A DNA stretch of 64,000 bases, from assembly GCF_021165935.1 (NCBI RefSeq), contig NZ_CP088953.1:2651501-2715500 (forward strand). The letters are read 5' to 3'. The stretch comes from Microbulbifer elongatus. Its GTDB lineage: Bacteria > Pseudomonadota > Gammaproteobacteria > Pseudomonadales > Cellvibrionaceae. The notes under the pieces are model-generated. The model saw only the letters and a program-made list of their open reading frames with translations. It made no database searches and was not told where the DNA came from. Shown one piece after another: positions 26,713 to 35,937 of the stretch; position 1 is the stretch's first letter; each line of letters starts with the position of its first letter. The position numbers and the translations under genes were made by a program.

Positions 26713-27063
26713 TTACGGCTTTAAGGTGACGCCAGCCACGGGCCATACCAATCCACACCGTAACGCTGTGAGCAGTATTAACAACGACGTTTTCATAGTA
26801 AGGAAAACGCCAATAGGGTGATCGGGCACACCCGCAATCATCAAGTAAATCAAATAGAGTGTTGCAAGTAGGTTGCCGACCAGGGTGGCGGTGAGCGCAT
26901 AGCTATGCGTCTGCCAGAGAGGTCTACTGAACAGCATGTTCAACACGGCAGCGCCGGCTAGTATCGTTCCGGGCAGCAATCGCAGCAGACGGCGGGGAAG
27001 GGCGGTATCTTCACCAAATTGCGACAAGATGCCCATGGCCATTGGCATCTTCGCAGCAACCAT
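26713..27063 (-). CDS. Small hydrophobic membrane protein
   Basis: About 117 residues, start near 27063 (or 27036), directly after the GNAT gene. Three hydrophobic helices: LLPGTILAGAAVLNMLF, ALTATLVGNLLATLYLIYLMIAG, and MKTSLLILLTALRCGLVWPVAG. Not recognised. The longer frame to 27354 overlaps the GNAT gene and is not real. No clear ribosome site. Confidence 0.4.
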   Translation of the reverse strand: MVAAKMPMAMGILSQFGEDTALPRRLLRLLPGTILAGAAVLNMLFSRPLWQTHSYALTATLVGNLLATLYLIYLMIAGVPDHPIGVFLTMKTSLLILLTALRCGLVWPVAGVTLKP

Positions 27064-27128
27064 GGGGATGTGGTTGCCGCGGATGTGATACAGATAGCGG
27101 CGACTATGTCTTGCAACGCCGTACCGGA

Positions 27129-27578
27129 CTAGTCTGCCCCCTGATAGCGCATAATCACTATATCCCGCCCCTGTTTCTGGTAGGTATGGAACCGGTCGAC
27201 AATGGCCGATGGCAAGCCTGCCTCTTCGACCACGACATAGCCCAGTGACTGGTAAAATGGAATCAGGTGCTGATAGGGAAAGGTAAAGGTACTGGTGTCG
27301 CAGGCTTCCGTCATCCGGGTCAACAGTAGGCGTGCAATACCTTTGCCGCGCCAAGCGTCCGCCACCGCGACACCGGCAAGCAGCTGGCTGCCCGTCAGTT
27401 TGCGCAGGGATCCGCAGGCGACAATCTGGTTTCCCGGCCCCCGGATGACCATACAGGGGTCATGCCGCCGGGCTTTGCCGCGCAATTTATGGCTGCGGTA
27501 GAATTTGTTGGCGAGGGGGATCTCTGCGCCGGAGAGCCACTGAGCAGTATAATTATTAGTCGATTTTTCCGAGTCCAT
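27129..27578 (-). CDS. GNAT family N-acetyltransferase
   Basis: 149 residues. Acetyl-CoA binding motif A: LLAGVAVADAWRGKGIARLL (the R/Q-x-x-G-x-G/A loop), then PFYQSLGYVVVEEAG (motif B end). Substrate unknown. Its start is eight bases from the divergent DTW gene; the small membrane gene follows on the same strand. Confidence 0.82.
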   Translation of the reverse strand: MDSEKSTNNYTAQWLSGAEIPLANKFYRSHKLRGKARRHDPCMVIRGPGNQIVACGSLRKLTGSQLLAGVAVADAWRGKGIARLLLTRMTEACDTSTFTFPYQHLIPFYQSLGYVVVEEAGLPSAIVDRFHTYQKQGRDIVIMRYQGAD

Positions 27579-27586
27579 TTTGCCCT

Positions 27587-28213
27587 ATGCCGCGCGAAAC
27601 CTGCTCAACCTGCAAGCGCCCGCTCAAAGTCTGCTACTGCGATACTTTGGTAGCCATACCCAGTCGTATCCGGGTATTGATCATACAACACCCATTGGAA
27701 GAGCGGCACCCGTTCAATACCGGACGCATGGCGCACCTGTGTTTGACCAATAGTGAGCTGGTTGTGGCGGAGCACTTGTCGGATGTCCGGCTGGCGCAAT
27801 TGTTACAACCACGGTCTGCACTGCTTTATCCGTCACTGGATTGGTTACCAGACGTAGCCGAAGTGTTACCGGGTTCGCCGGAAAGCGATGCACTGGAGCA
27901 ATTGGTCGTGATCGATGCGACCTGGCGAAAGTCCAAGAAGATGTTGCATCTACATCCGATGTTGCAGTACCTGCCTAGGGTGAGCTTTGAAGGGGAGCTG
28001 CACTCCGGCTACCGGATTCGCCATTCCTCGATGGAAAACAGCCTGTCGTCCATAGAAAGTATCGCGCTGGCAATGGACGCCTTAGAGCCGGCAGGGAGCT
28101 TCCGCCAGTTATACCGCCCGTTCGAACGCATGGTGTCTCTCCAGCTCGAACTTACCGACACTAAAAGTAGCGGCGAATTTCCATCTGCAGATAGTCGTCG
28201 CGGTCGAAACTGA
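27587..28213 (+). CDS. DTW domain tRNA-uridine aminocarboxypropyltransferase
   Basis: 208 residues. N-terminal zinc cysteines CSTCKRPLKVCYC, SPOUT-like body with IQHPLEERHPFNT, the DTW-type motif VVIDATWRKSKKM and the downstream SSMENSLSSIESI. The family (TapT/YfiP in E. coli, DTWD1/2 in human) adds the acp group from SAM to tRNA uridine (acp3U47). The last 53 bases overlap, on the opposite strand, the end of the outer-membrane protein gene. Confidence 0.88.
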   Translation: MPRETCSTCKRPLKVCYCDTLVAIPSRIRVLIIQHPLEERHPFNTGRMAHLCLTNSELVVAEHLSDVRLAQLLQPRSALLYPSLDWLPDVAEVLPGSPESDALEQLVVIDATWRKSKKMLHLHPMLQYLPRVSFEGELHSGYRIRHSSMENSLSSIESIALAMDALEPAGSFRQLYRPFERMVSLQLELTDTKSSGEFPSADSRRGRN

Positions 28214-29396
28214 ACTCGGGCGATGTGGCGTTAATGGATGAGAACATTCGTGCTTCCACTGCGAGTTGCCAGTAATTGTTCAGGCGACGCTCGGCCTCAA
28301 TTGATATAAACCGATTGCCATTGTCGAGGTCTGTGGCGATCAGGGCGAGCACTTCTGTGGCGTTGAAGTCATTCAGGGAAAGTCTCACTCCAGCCGCTAA
28401 ATCATTCTGACTTAAGCGCTGACGTAAACCTGTACGATCATCGAACTGATACTCGCTAATAATGCCTAGATCCACGTTGCTCGACCCTAGTCCGTAGAGA
28501 GTATATTCAACCCCTCCAACAAACGCCGTATTGCGACCGTGGTCCAATTCATAAACCGAAATTGCTTCGAGCTTCAATAACGTGGCATCCAGCGTTGCCT
28601 GAACTTCAACGCCTGTCTGTTCGATCTGCTGGTAGCGCGGCCGTACCGCGGGGGTTGGGGCGGTACTCTCCGGTATCAGAAGGGGCGTACGGCTGGTGCC
28701 GGAAAAGTGGCTGATGGCGAGGTCCCATATGTCGAAATAGTTCGACCATCGCACCGCCCAGTCAAGGTGGCGCTCTTCGGCTCCGGATTGATACTCAGGT
28801 TCCGAGATGACAGAAACGGGCATACGCAACCTGGCGCTTTCGGACGGGAACTCTCTGGTTCGAAAGTAGGGCAGGAGGTACCCCTGCAGCGAGCCCCAAT
28901 TGTCCGTCCAGCTCAATTGCACCATGGGTTGTCCGAGTTTTTCTTCCCCGTCCATGTCTTCGACAAAATCATCCTGATTGATGATGTCGACAAGATGAAG
29001 CGATTCCGTTACGCCCCAGAATACCTTCTGTACTCCCACAGAGACACTGCCGGATTCAAGCGTGGTCAGCCAGTAGGCTTCTCGTAGATCGAAATGGGAT
29101 CGCTGACTGTCGGCGCTATCTGTCCGCCCAAACGCACGTAACTGTATCTGGTGGCGGGTGGAGATCGGATGATTCTTCTCAATCTCACCGGATAGAGAGA
29201 CGGCATGCTCTGACTGTTCGTCAAATCGTGGGGAATAGGGGAAATAGCGCGCCTGTGCGGCAATGTGCCCGTCGGTACTTGCGAGGGCGCAATTGCATGA
29301 GAGTAACAGCATTACCGCAATTAGTAGTCCACATCGGCGAGCACTCTGAGACAAAGTCCGTGGGTTCGCGTGTCCCTGCATATCAAATTTCCCCAT
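28161..29396 (-). CDS. Outer-membrane beta-barrel protein at the end of the quinolone-type cluster
   Basis: 411 residues with signal sequence (LLIAVMLLLSCNCALA). Long runs of alternating strands (VSVGVQKVFWGVTESL, GSLQGYLLPYFRTREFP, VGGVEYTLYGLGSSNVDLG) and a terminal aromatic (MEIRRYF) indicate a beta-barrel. Last gene of the minus-strand cluster, following MMPL, LolA-like and 4-TM genes, which suggests an outer-membrane channel or anchor for export of the product. The Cys in the signal (LLLSCN) could be read as a lipobox, but the barrel fits better. Confidence 0.6.
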   Translation of the reverse strand: MGKFDMQGHANPRTLSQSARRCGLLIAVMLLLSCNCALASTDGHIAAQARYFPYSPRFDEQSEHAVSLSGEIEKNHPISTRHQIQLRAFGRTDSADSQRSHFDLREAYWLTTLESGSVSVGVQKVFWGVTESLHLVDIINQDDFVEDMDGEEKLGQPMVQLSWTDNWGSLQGYLLPYFRTREFPSESARLRMPVSVISEPEYQSGAEERHLDWAVRWSNYFDIWDLAISHFSGTSRTPLLIPESTAPTPAVRPRYQQIEQTGVEVQATLDATLLKLEAISVYELDHGRNTAFVGGVEYTLYGLGSSNVDLGIISEYQFDDRTGLRQRLSQNDLAAGVRLSLNDFNATEVLALIATDLDNGNRFISIEAERRLNNYWQLAVEARMFSSINATSPEFSFDRDDYLQMEIRRYF

Positions 29397-29424
29397 ACAA
29401 CCTGGGCTCCGTATCCTGAAGCCC

Positions 29425-29901
29425 TCAGGGCGCCGCGGTGGAGACCGTTTCAGAAGTTGCTTTGTTCAGTCGGATAGCACCGCTGATATAGAGGGAACCG
29501 AGGGCGATGCACAGTAATGAAGACCAGAGCAGGAAAGCAGGCCGTGCCTGCAGCTCGGCGAAATAAGCCGACTCCGCTATAAACAGCAGCGGAACCCCGA
29601 GCAAGCCTCTGGCAAGGAGTATTGCGCCGATTGTGGAGAGTGCGAAACGCGTCAATGGTAGCCGCCGGATGATCCCGGCGGCTCCGAGCGCATAGCATGA
29701 CCAGACGAAAAGAACGGAAGCAATGAACAGGGTGACCAGTGCCGGGTAGGTGGATCCACTCTCAGCCATTCGGGCCATTTCTTCGCCGGCACCCCAGAAA
29801 CGATACCAGTCCGCTCCGCCGACGATAATGCAAATATGAAGAATTGATCCCACCAGAGTAACGATACCGGCAGCGAGAAGCGTGTTGCGTTGACTGATCA
29901 T
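29425..29901 (-). CDS. Four-TM membrane protein
   Basis: 158 residues with four helices (AAGIVTLVGSILHICIIVGG; ALVTLFIASVLFVWSCYALG; FALSTIGAILLARGLLGVPL; FLLWSSLLCIALGSLYISGA). Not recognised beyond resembling small DoxX-like or hypothetical proteins. It lies between the LolA-like and outer-membrane genes, 28 bases from the latter, and may belong to the export module. Confidence 0.6.
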   Translation of the reverse strand: MISQRNTLLAAGIVTLVGSILHICIIVGGADWYRFWGAGEEMARMAESGSTYPALVTLFIASVLFVWSCYALGAAGIIRRLPLTRFALSTIGAILLARGLLGVPLLFIAESAYFAELQARPAFLLWSSLLCIALGSLYISGAIRLNKATSETVSTAAP

Positions 29902-29948
29902 AAAAAGTCCTGGAATCTACAAAACATCGGGTCGATATGATACTCGGA

Positions 29949-30740
29949 TTATTTCTGGTGCTTCATGCCGCTGCGGTGAAAAGTCGCAGGGTCGAAATCT
30001 ACTCCGAACGTCAACTGATTGGTGGCGAGTACGGTTTTGTTTTTGTTCTGTACGTTGATCATGGTTTTGGTATTCGCGCGCCAGTAACGGTCCTGGTATA
30101 GCGCATAGTCTGACAACTCCAGTGTTTTCAGCAGGCTGCCTTTGCGGTCATAGTACTCCACCTTGCTCTGACGCAAGTGCTCCACATCCATCCAGACTTT
30201 CAGCTTGGTATATCCGGAATTCTCATATTTGGGAATATACTCGATGACGTGGTTCGCCTTCCCGTGAAGGTCTTCCATTCCAGAGTAGCGATAGTCGTAC
30301 TTTTCGATTTCGAAGGATCCCACATCTTCGTATGCAAACTCACTACCCAGGAAAGGTCCGGACTTGTTTCGTGACGAAATGCGCTTAATACGTCCCAGTG
30401 CCGGCATATAGATCCACTGCTGATCGGGTTCCAGGACGCGGGATATGTTCAGGAAAACAGTTCCCTTGACGTCATGGGGGGTATCGAAAATTGTCAGACT
30501 TTTGTCACCATCGTCCGCTACCTCGAGCATCATGGTACGCAGTTCACGACTAACGCTATTACCGCGCTTATCGAACAGGGTCATGGTCATCTTTGCCGAT
30601 GCGTCAACCCATCCGCTGTCCCGCTGCTTGCTTTCAGTGACGATCGCCACTGCTTTGTCGTCATTCGGTGCTGTCGCCCAGGTCGGGCTTAGCACTAGCG
30701 CTGCCAGTAACAAACTGGCGAATGTCATATTCCATTTCAT
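29949..30740 (-). CDS. Periplasmic LolA-like outer-membrane lipoprotein-sorting protein
   Basis: 263 residues; ATG 30740 has GAGG six bases upstream. Signal peptide MTFASLLLAALVLSPTWATA. Body fits the LolA/LppX-like family often annotated as outer-membrane lipoprotein-sorting protein: KMTMTLFDKRGNSVSRELR, KSLTIFDTPHDVKGTVFL, WIYMPALGRIKRI, FLGSEFAYEDVG. Such proteins are commonly paired with MMPL/RND exporters and carry lipidic cargo across the periplasm; here it follows the MMPL gene by 34 bases. Confidence 0.8.
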   Translation of the reverse strand: MKWNMTFASLLLAALVLSPTWATAPNDDKAVAIVTESKQRDSGWVDASAKMTMTLFDKRGNSVSRELRTMMLEVADDGDKSLTIFDTPHDVKGTVFLNISRVLEPDQQWIYMPALGRIKRISSRNKSGPFLGSEFAYEDVGSFEIEKYDYRYSGMEDLHGKANHVIEYIPKYENSGYTKLKVWMDVEHLRQSKVEYYDRKGSLLKTLELSDYALYQDRYWRANTKTMINVQNKNKTVLATNQLTFGVDFDPATFHRSGMKHQK

Positions 30741-30774
30741 GGTAAACCTCACTTTGAATCAATGTGAATGGACG

Positions 30775-33090
30775 TTAGGCCGATTGAGGCTGGGCTTGCG
30801 CGGGCACCGTTGAGGCGTCGGGCTTCTTGCGAAATGTCAGGACAAGTAATGCGGGAAGCAGTACAAGGTCGAGGACCAGAGCGATCAGGATGCACACCGC
30901 CGTCAACAGGCCCATTTCGGAGTTCACTTTGAAGTGTGACAGAGCCAGTATTCCGAAGCCGCCCGCCAGGATCAGGCTGGTACTGACAATGGCGCGACCT
31001 ACGTGGCGAATACTCATGGACACTGCCTGATTGATATCAGTGCCCGCGCGCTGGTGGCGCAAACATCGATAAAGAAAGTGGATAGTGTCATCGACGACGA
31101 TACCGAGACTCATGGCCGCCACTACGGAGACCGCCAGCCCCACCTCACCGACCGCGAGTCCCCAGAGACCAAAGGCCATGAGTGCGGGGGCTAGATTCGG
31201 TAACAGACTGATCATGCCGTACTTGAGTGAGCGCATCATCAACAGCATCAGCATCGATATCCCGATCAGTGCGAGTGCCGTTCCGGTGAGCATTGATTGG
31301 ATGTTTCTCAGGCTGATATGCGCAAACATCAGGGTTGGGCTACCGGCCAGTACAGAGACCCCCTCATGTTGGTCCCACCAGTTTTTTGCACGTTTCTCAA
31401 ATGCAAGAACCTGCTGCGTGGGTATGGTTGACAGGGTTGCGGAGACTCGCAGGGACGATTTGTCCAGGCTCATCTGGTTCTTCAGATCCAACCCGTAGGG
31501 TAGGGACATCTCGTACAGAAAGATGTACTGTGCGATTTCCTGTTCGGTGTCTGGCAGGCGCGCGTGCAGCGGGTCATCACCATGCAGGTTTTTGTTCAGG
31601 CGCTTTACTGTACTGACAAGAGAGCTTACGTGGGTTACTTCCGGCTGCACATTCAGCCAGTCCACGAAATCTTCCACTTTCTTCAGGTAGCTGGGGTCAT
31701 AGACCCCGTTTTCCGATTCAGAGTCGATGGCGTAGTCGATAAAATAGAGGCCGGTGAGCCTCCTTTCAATTTCGTCACTGTCCGCGCGAAACTGGATGCT
31801 ATTGTCAAAGTAATGCAGAAATGTGTCGTCGATCCGGTTCTTCGGCAGCTGTGCGATAAGGGCGACGACAACACACAGGCCGACCGCTGCAATTACGAGA
31901 GGCCTTGCCGTCACTGTTGCTGCCAGACGGTTCAACAGCCTGTCCGCACTGCGCAGAGTGATTCCTTGCCCGGTGACAGGCGGCAGGAACCAGAGAAGTG
32001 CGGGAAGCACGGTCAGGGAGAGTACCCCCGCGAAAACAATACCCAGCGCGGTAATGTTGCCGAGGTCCCGGAAAGGTGGGGAATCACTGAAGTTCATCCC
32101 CACAAAGCCAATAGCAGATGTAACCGAAGTCAGTAGGATCGGCATCCAGTTGTTGCTGTACGCATAGCGGATTGCCTTCCACTTGATTCGGGTAGTCTGT
32201 AGCTTGTACTGATAGGAAGAGATAAAGTGTATGCAGTCCGCAATCGCGATCGTTAGTATCATCAACGGTGCGGAGGCAGAAGGTGGCGTAAGCTGTATAC
32301 CGATCCAGCCTGCGGTGCCCAAGGCCATCAGGACAGCCCCGAGGATGATACTGGTCGTTGCCAGAACCGCGGCCACAGAGCGAAACAGTGCATACAGGAT
32401 AACCAGCATCAACAGCAGTGCCCCCGTGATCAGAGTTTCCCCATCCCGCATGGAAACCTCTGCGAATGCATAGTCCATCGGCACCACACCACTGACACGG
32501 ATTGCCAGATCCGGGTGATCGGATTCGATGCTGGAGATCATCTTTCTTACAGCTTCCATCACTTCTTTAGGCTGACCCGGTGTTCGCTCGTCGGGAAAGC
32601 TGATAGTGATGTACAGCGCCGTATGGGCACTGTCGCTGGAGAGAAGGCGCCCCACAAGTTCCGTCTGTGCAAGGGCATCCTGATTGGCCTCTTTCAGAAA
32701 TCTTGATGAAAGAGGCTGATCGGAAGGAACCAGATCGCGTACCGTGAGGTCATCGGCCTCGGCTTCACTAAATTGAAAGTTGGTGATGGAGTCTACTCGC
32801 GTGGAGTAGGGTATCTGCCATGAGGTTTCAGTCAGTGCATGGATTGCGGAGATGGTCGATGGGGTGAACACCTGACCATCTTCAGGTGACACCATGATCA
32901 TGACGGTATCACTCTTCACAAACCGGTCCTGAATGGTGTCAAACGCCCTGAGTTCGGGATTCCCATCATCGTAGAAAGCGTGATAGTCGGTATTGAAGCT
33001 CAGGTTGGGTATACCCGCTGTCAGTCCAATTGCAATGAGCGCCAGTACGGCGAGCAACATATAGCGGTATTTCTTGATTGCACTGTCCAT
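30775..33090 (-). CDS. MMPL/RND-type lipid exporter
   Basis: 771 residues, two repeated halves each with one helix, a periplasmic domain and five helices. First half: YRYMLLAVLALIAIGLTAG, TLITGALLLMLVILYALFR, LMILTIAIADCIHFISS. Second half: ALIGISMLMLLMMRS, MSLGIVVDDTIHFLYR, STSLILAGGFGILAL. The DCIHF and DDTIHF motifs are the proton-relay aspartates. With LolA-like and barrel genes downstream it should export the hydrophobic product of the cluster, as MMPL pumps do in aryl polyene clusters. Confidence 0.85.
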   Translation of the reverse strand: MDSAIKKYRYMLLAVLALIAIGLTAGIPNLSFNTDYHAFYDDGNPELRAFDTIQDRFVKSDTVMIMVSPEDGQVFTPSTISAIHALTETSWQIPYSTRVDSITNFQFSEAEADDLTVRDLVPSDQPLSSRFLKEANQDALAQTELVGRLLSSDSAHTALYITISFPDERTPGQPKEVMEAVRKMISSIESDHPDLAIRVSGVVPMDYAFAEVSMRDGETLITGALLLMLVILYALFRSVAAVLATTSIILGAVLMALGTAGWIGIQLTPPSASAPLMILTIAIADCIHFISSYQYKLQTTRIKWKAIRYAYSNNWMPILLTSVTSAIGFVGMNFSDSPPFRDLGNITALGIVFAGVLSLTVLPALLWFLPPVTGQGITLRSADRLLNRLAATVTARPLVIAAVGLCVVVALIAQLPKNRIDDTFLHYFDNSIQFRADSDEIERRLTGLYFIDYAIDSESENGVYDPSYLKKVEDFVDWLNVQPEVTHVSSLVSTVKRLNKNLHGDDPLHARLPDTEQEIAQYIFLYEMSLPYGLDLKNQMSLDKSSLRVSATLSTIPTQQVLAFEKRAKNWWDQHEGVSVLAGSPTLMFAHISLRNIQSMLTGTALALIGISMLMLLMMRSLKYGMISLLPNLAPALMAFGLWGLAVGEVGLAVSVVAAMSLGIVVDDTIHFLYRCLRHQRAGTDINQAVSMSIRHVGRAIVSTSLILAGGFGILALSHFKVNSEMGLLTAVCILIALVLDLVLLPALLVLTFRKKPDASTVPAQAQPQSA

Positions 33091-33141
33091 GTTTTACGCT
33101 TTCTGATGATGAGTTTGTAAGTAATCGGAGAGTTGCCAGGT

Positions 33142-33630
33142 TTATGCGGGCTCTGTTTTCGCCTGATCAATCACCTCCATGCTGGTGGCTGAAACTTTAA
33201 GCGTACCGCGTGCACAGATTTTGCCTTTCTGTACCGCCTGGACTCTGAATTCCCGAAATGCTTCACTGTCGCTCACCATTTTTACCCGTAGCTCCAGTAG
33301 CGCACCGGGAAATACCGCTTTTGGAAACTTGATGTCGGAGTGCAACAGAACATATACCTTTGCTGGAGACGCTTCTTGAGCTGCCGTGGAATATCTTGAT
33401 TCCAGCGCGAGAAACGCGGCACATGACTGCGCCAATGCTTCGGTTACGAGCACACCCGGCATGATCGGAAAGCCGGGAAAGTGCCCCTTGAACCAGTAGT
33501 CGTCATCGCTTACCGAACGCTGCGCGTGTAGAGCCTCGCCCGGCAAATACTCGATGACTTCATCGATCAGCAAAAACGGGTCGCGATGCGGTATAAGATC
33601 GCACACATCGATGTTTTCAATCATTTGCAT
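33142..33630 (-). CDS. FabZ-like 3-hydroxyacyl-ACP dehydratase
   Basis: 162 residues, hotdog fold. LIPHRDPFLLIDEV opens the domain and FKGHFPGFPIMPGVLVTEALAQ carries catalytic His50 and Glu64, as in FabZ. It removes water from 3-hydroxyacyl-ACP to give a trans-2-enoyl chain. It sits directly downstream of the chain-length-factor gene with 3 bases between, so it works with the KS/CLF and the ketoreductase to make an unsaturated acyl chain. No enoyl reductase is present in the cluster. Confidence 0.85.
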   Translation of the reverse strand: MQMIENIDVCDLIPHRDPFLLIDEVIEYLPGEALHAQRSVSDDDYWFKGHFPGFPIMPGVLVTEALAQSCAAFLALESRYSTAAQEASPAKVYVLLHSDIKFPKAVFPGALLELRVKMVSDSEAFREFRVQAVQKGKICARGTLKVSATSMEVIDQAKTEPA

Positions 33631-33633
33631 GTC

Positions 33634-34653
33634 CTACTGCTTCTGAAAAACCACAAGGCTGTGTTGTCCGTCATCATCACACGCCAGGATGCCAATGGTC
33701 GAAGGCGCTGTTACCGGCTCCCCATACAGGAACGGTCCTGCCTCTTCTGGAACCTGCAGGTTCTGCGACAATAGTTCATTCGCCCACCCGGCGAAGAGAA
33801 ACGAGTTGGCACATTCGCCCGCCTGGCCGAGCCATGCCTCACCATCGATCACATACTGCGCACTGTTGCTCGCGTACATCGCCGCCGCTAATGCTTTACT
33901 GGCGCCGTAGAATCCGGATGAAGCCGTAATCACGAGGCAATCAAGGCCATTAGGGAGGTTCTGTCCGTTAACCGCCTGATTGATTGCTGCCACCGCGTTA
34001 TTTACGTCTGGCGTCGGATTGGTGAAAAGGGTTGGAATATGGATGCGCACCAGGTCACTTTCCTGACAGCGACGGACCACGAAACCACATGCCACCTCTC
34101 TTGGCGTTGGGGTGAGCGTTTGATGATAAGGCGAGTACACCTCCACTGCACCTACGATGCCCCTGTTGATGGACTCGTTCTCAATGCTCAGAAAAGCGAG
34201 ATCCAGCGTATGTGCAAGACCGGATTGACCGGAGGAGACAGTACAATTGGGACCCTGAATTCCTGCGAAACGCGCAAAATGACTGGCGACCACGTTTGAC
34301 AGGGTGTTTGGGGCGTGCAGGGGGCTCACGTAATCCGGTCCGTGATTCCGCGCACACATATCAAATGCGAAATCATCCTCCAGATTAATGTTTTCGCCGG
34401 CGAAGAAAATGCCAATGGCACCCGGATCCGTCTCCAGTGCAATTTTTGCCTCTGTGTCGGCTAGAAGCCTGTGGGCGGTAGAGCTGAATAATTTTGTGGC
34501 TGCACTCAGGTGGCGACTTTTCCCAATGCTTTTGTCCGCATCGTAGTTGGAAAAGGTGCCCGTCAGCGCCTGTGATTTGATGGCGTCATAGTATGAGTCA
34601 GCGGCAATGGACTCTGGAAATTTAACGGTAATTTGTTCTATGGCAAACGTCAT
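33634..34653 (-). CDS. Chain-length-factor-like ketosynthase partner (Gln in place of Cys)
   Basis: 339 residues, shorter than a full KAS II. The fold is recognisable (SHFARFAGIQGPNCTVSSGQ, VGAVEVYSPY, VITASSGFYGASKALA), but the nucleophile position is Gln143 in VSSGQSGLA, and the two catalytic His motifs are missing. Cys-to-Gln is the hallmark of type II PKS chain-length factors (KS-beta). It lies 9 bases after the active KS gene, so a KS/CLF heterodimer is very likely. Confidence 0.78.
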   Translation of the reverse strand: MTFAIEQITVKFPESIAADSYYDAIKSQALTGTFSNYDADKSIGKSRHLSAATKLFSSTAHRLLADTEAKIALETDPGAIGIFFAGENINLEDDFAFDMCARNHGPDYVSPLHAPNTLSNVVASHFARFAGIQGPNCTVSSGQSGLAHTLDLAFLSIENESINRGIVGAVEVYSPYHQTLTPTPREVACGFVVRRCQESDLVRIHIPTLFTNPTPDVNNAVAAINQAVNGQNLPNGLDCLVITASSGFYGASKALAAAMYASNSAQYVIDGEAWLGQAGECANSFLFAGWANELLSQNLQVPEEAGPFLYGEPVTAPSTIGILACDDDGQHSLVVFQKQ

Positions 34654-34662
34654 GGTGGCACC

Positions 34663-35892
34663 TTATTCGTAGCGGCTCATTACAATGGAAGCGACATTGC
34701 CACCGAAGGCAAATGCATTGCTCAGTACATGATCGACTTTCGCTTCCCGGGCGTGATTAGGAATAATATCGAGCGGGTAGGGGAACGCAGGATCCAGGGT
34801 TTCCGTATTTGCCGTGGGTGGCAATGCCTGCTCCTTTAGTGCCAGAACGCAGGCAACCGCTTCGAATCCGCTTGCGGCTCCCATACAATGACCAATCAGA
34901 GATTTGATTGAACTTACCGGAACTTCGCGCAAGGTGTCGCCGAAGACACGATGAAGTGCAATTGCTTCCGATTCATCGTTCGCACGGGTTCCGGTACCAT
35001 GTGCACTAATATAGTCAATATCCGCTTTTTCGATATCGGCCATTTTCAGCGCCTGCTCCATCGCCCGTACTGCACCGTTCCCTTCTGGATGTGGTGCGGT
35101 AGCGTGGTAGGCATCACAGGTAAGGGCGTACCCGGTGACTTCTGCGTAGATTTTCGCATTGCGCGCCTTGGCATGTTGCAGCTCTTCCAGTACCAAAAAC
35201 GCAGCGCCTTCACCCACGACCATTCCATCGCGGTGCTCGTCGAAAGGACGACAGGGCCCTTTGGTGGATGCATTGAGGCGATGGAAAATGGTGTAGCAGG
35301 TACGACTGAATGGGTCCGCACCACCAGCCAGGATAACGTCATTGCGGCCACTGCGAATCCGATCAAAGCCCACCCCAACAGAGTAGTTTCCAGCCGCGCA
35401 GGCGTTCACTAATGTTGCGGATCCGCCGTACATTGCCAGTCGTTTTGCGGTCTCAGCACTCAGCTTCGCGGGACTGAAGTTTTGAATATCGGCTTTGGAG
35501 ACAATGGCCGGATCCTGATCCTCTTGCAGGTCGTGCCGGTCAATCGCGCGCTCCACAAGATCCTGGTTGCCCATAGTAGTACCAACGAGAACCCCGTAAT
35601 TGTTCGGTCTATTCGGGTCAATGTTGAGACCTGCATCCGTAAGGGCCATGCTCCCCGCAGCCACGCTATATCCCACTGCCTGCCCATAGGTAGTCAGGCT
35701 CTGGTCTTTGCTTTGCGGCAACTGATCCCAGTCTTTCACTTCGGCTGCCAGAGGGCGAGGGTATTTATCCGCGTCCAGTTTCGACAGCGTGTCTATCCCA
35801 CTCTGGCTATCCATCAATCCTCCCCAGAATGACTGAATCTGACTGCCGAGAGGTGATACCACCCCGATACCCGTAACTACTACTCTTCGCAT
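34663..35892 (-). CDS. Beta-ketoacyl-ACP synthase (KAS II/KS-alpha)
   Basis: 409 residues, full length. MRRVVVTGIGVVSPLG start; catalytic Cys165 in LVNACAAGNYSVG, His298 in YISAHGTGTRAND, His335 in SLIGHCMGAASG; terminal AFGGNVASIVMSR. It performs decarboxylative chain extension with malonyl-ACP. Paired with the CLF-like subunit next door it should set the length of the acyl chain delivered to the PqsC-like enzyme. Confidence 0.92.
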   Translation of the reverse strand: MRRVVVTGIGVVSPLGSQIQSFWGGLMDSQSGIDTLSKLDADKYPRPLAAEVKDWDQLPQSKDQSLTTYGQAVGYSVAAGSMALTDAGLNIDPNRPNNYGVLVGTTMGNQDLVERAIDRHDLQEDQDPAIVSKADIQNFSPAKLSAETAKRLAMYGGSATLVNACAAGNYSVGVGFDRIRSGRNDVILAGGADPFSRTCYTIFHRLNASTKGPCRPFDEHRDGMVVGEGAAFLVLEELQHAKARNAKIYAEVTGYALTCDAYHATAPHPEGNGAVRAMEQALKMADIEKADIDYISAHGTGTRANDESEAIALHRVFGDTLREVPVSSIKSLIGHCMGAASGFEAVACVLALKEQALPPTANTETLDPAFPYPLDIIPNHAREAKVDHVLSNAFAFGGNVASIVMSRYE

Positions 35893-35937
35893 TGTACTCT
35901 CCTTGTGGCGCAGTTGATTTCGCGCGGGTAAGTTGTG

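Noticed and set aside
26713..27354. 213-residue form of the small membrane protein
   Set aside because: The first 97 residues overlap the GNAT gene in another frame and are not protein-like.
33634..34653. Short ketosynthase as a broken pseudogene
   Set aside because: The frame is intact, tightly packed in the operon, and Gln at the Cys position is the normal chain-length-factor state.
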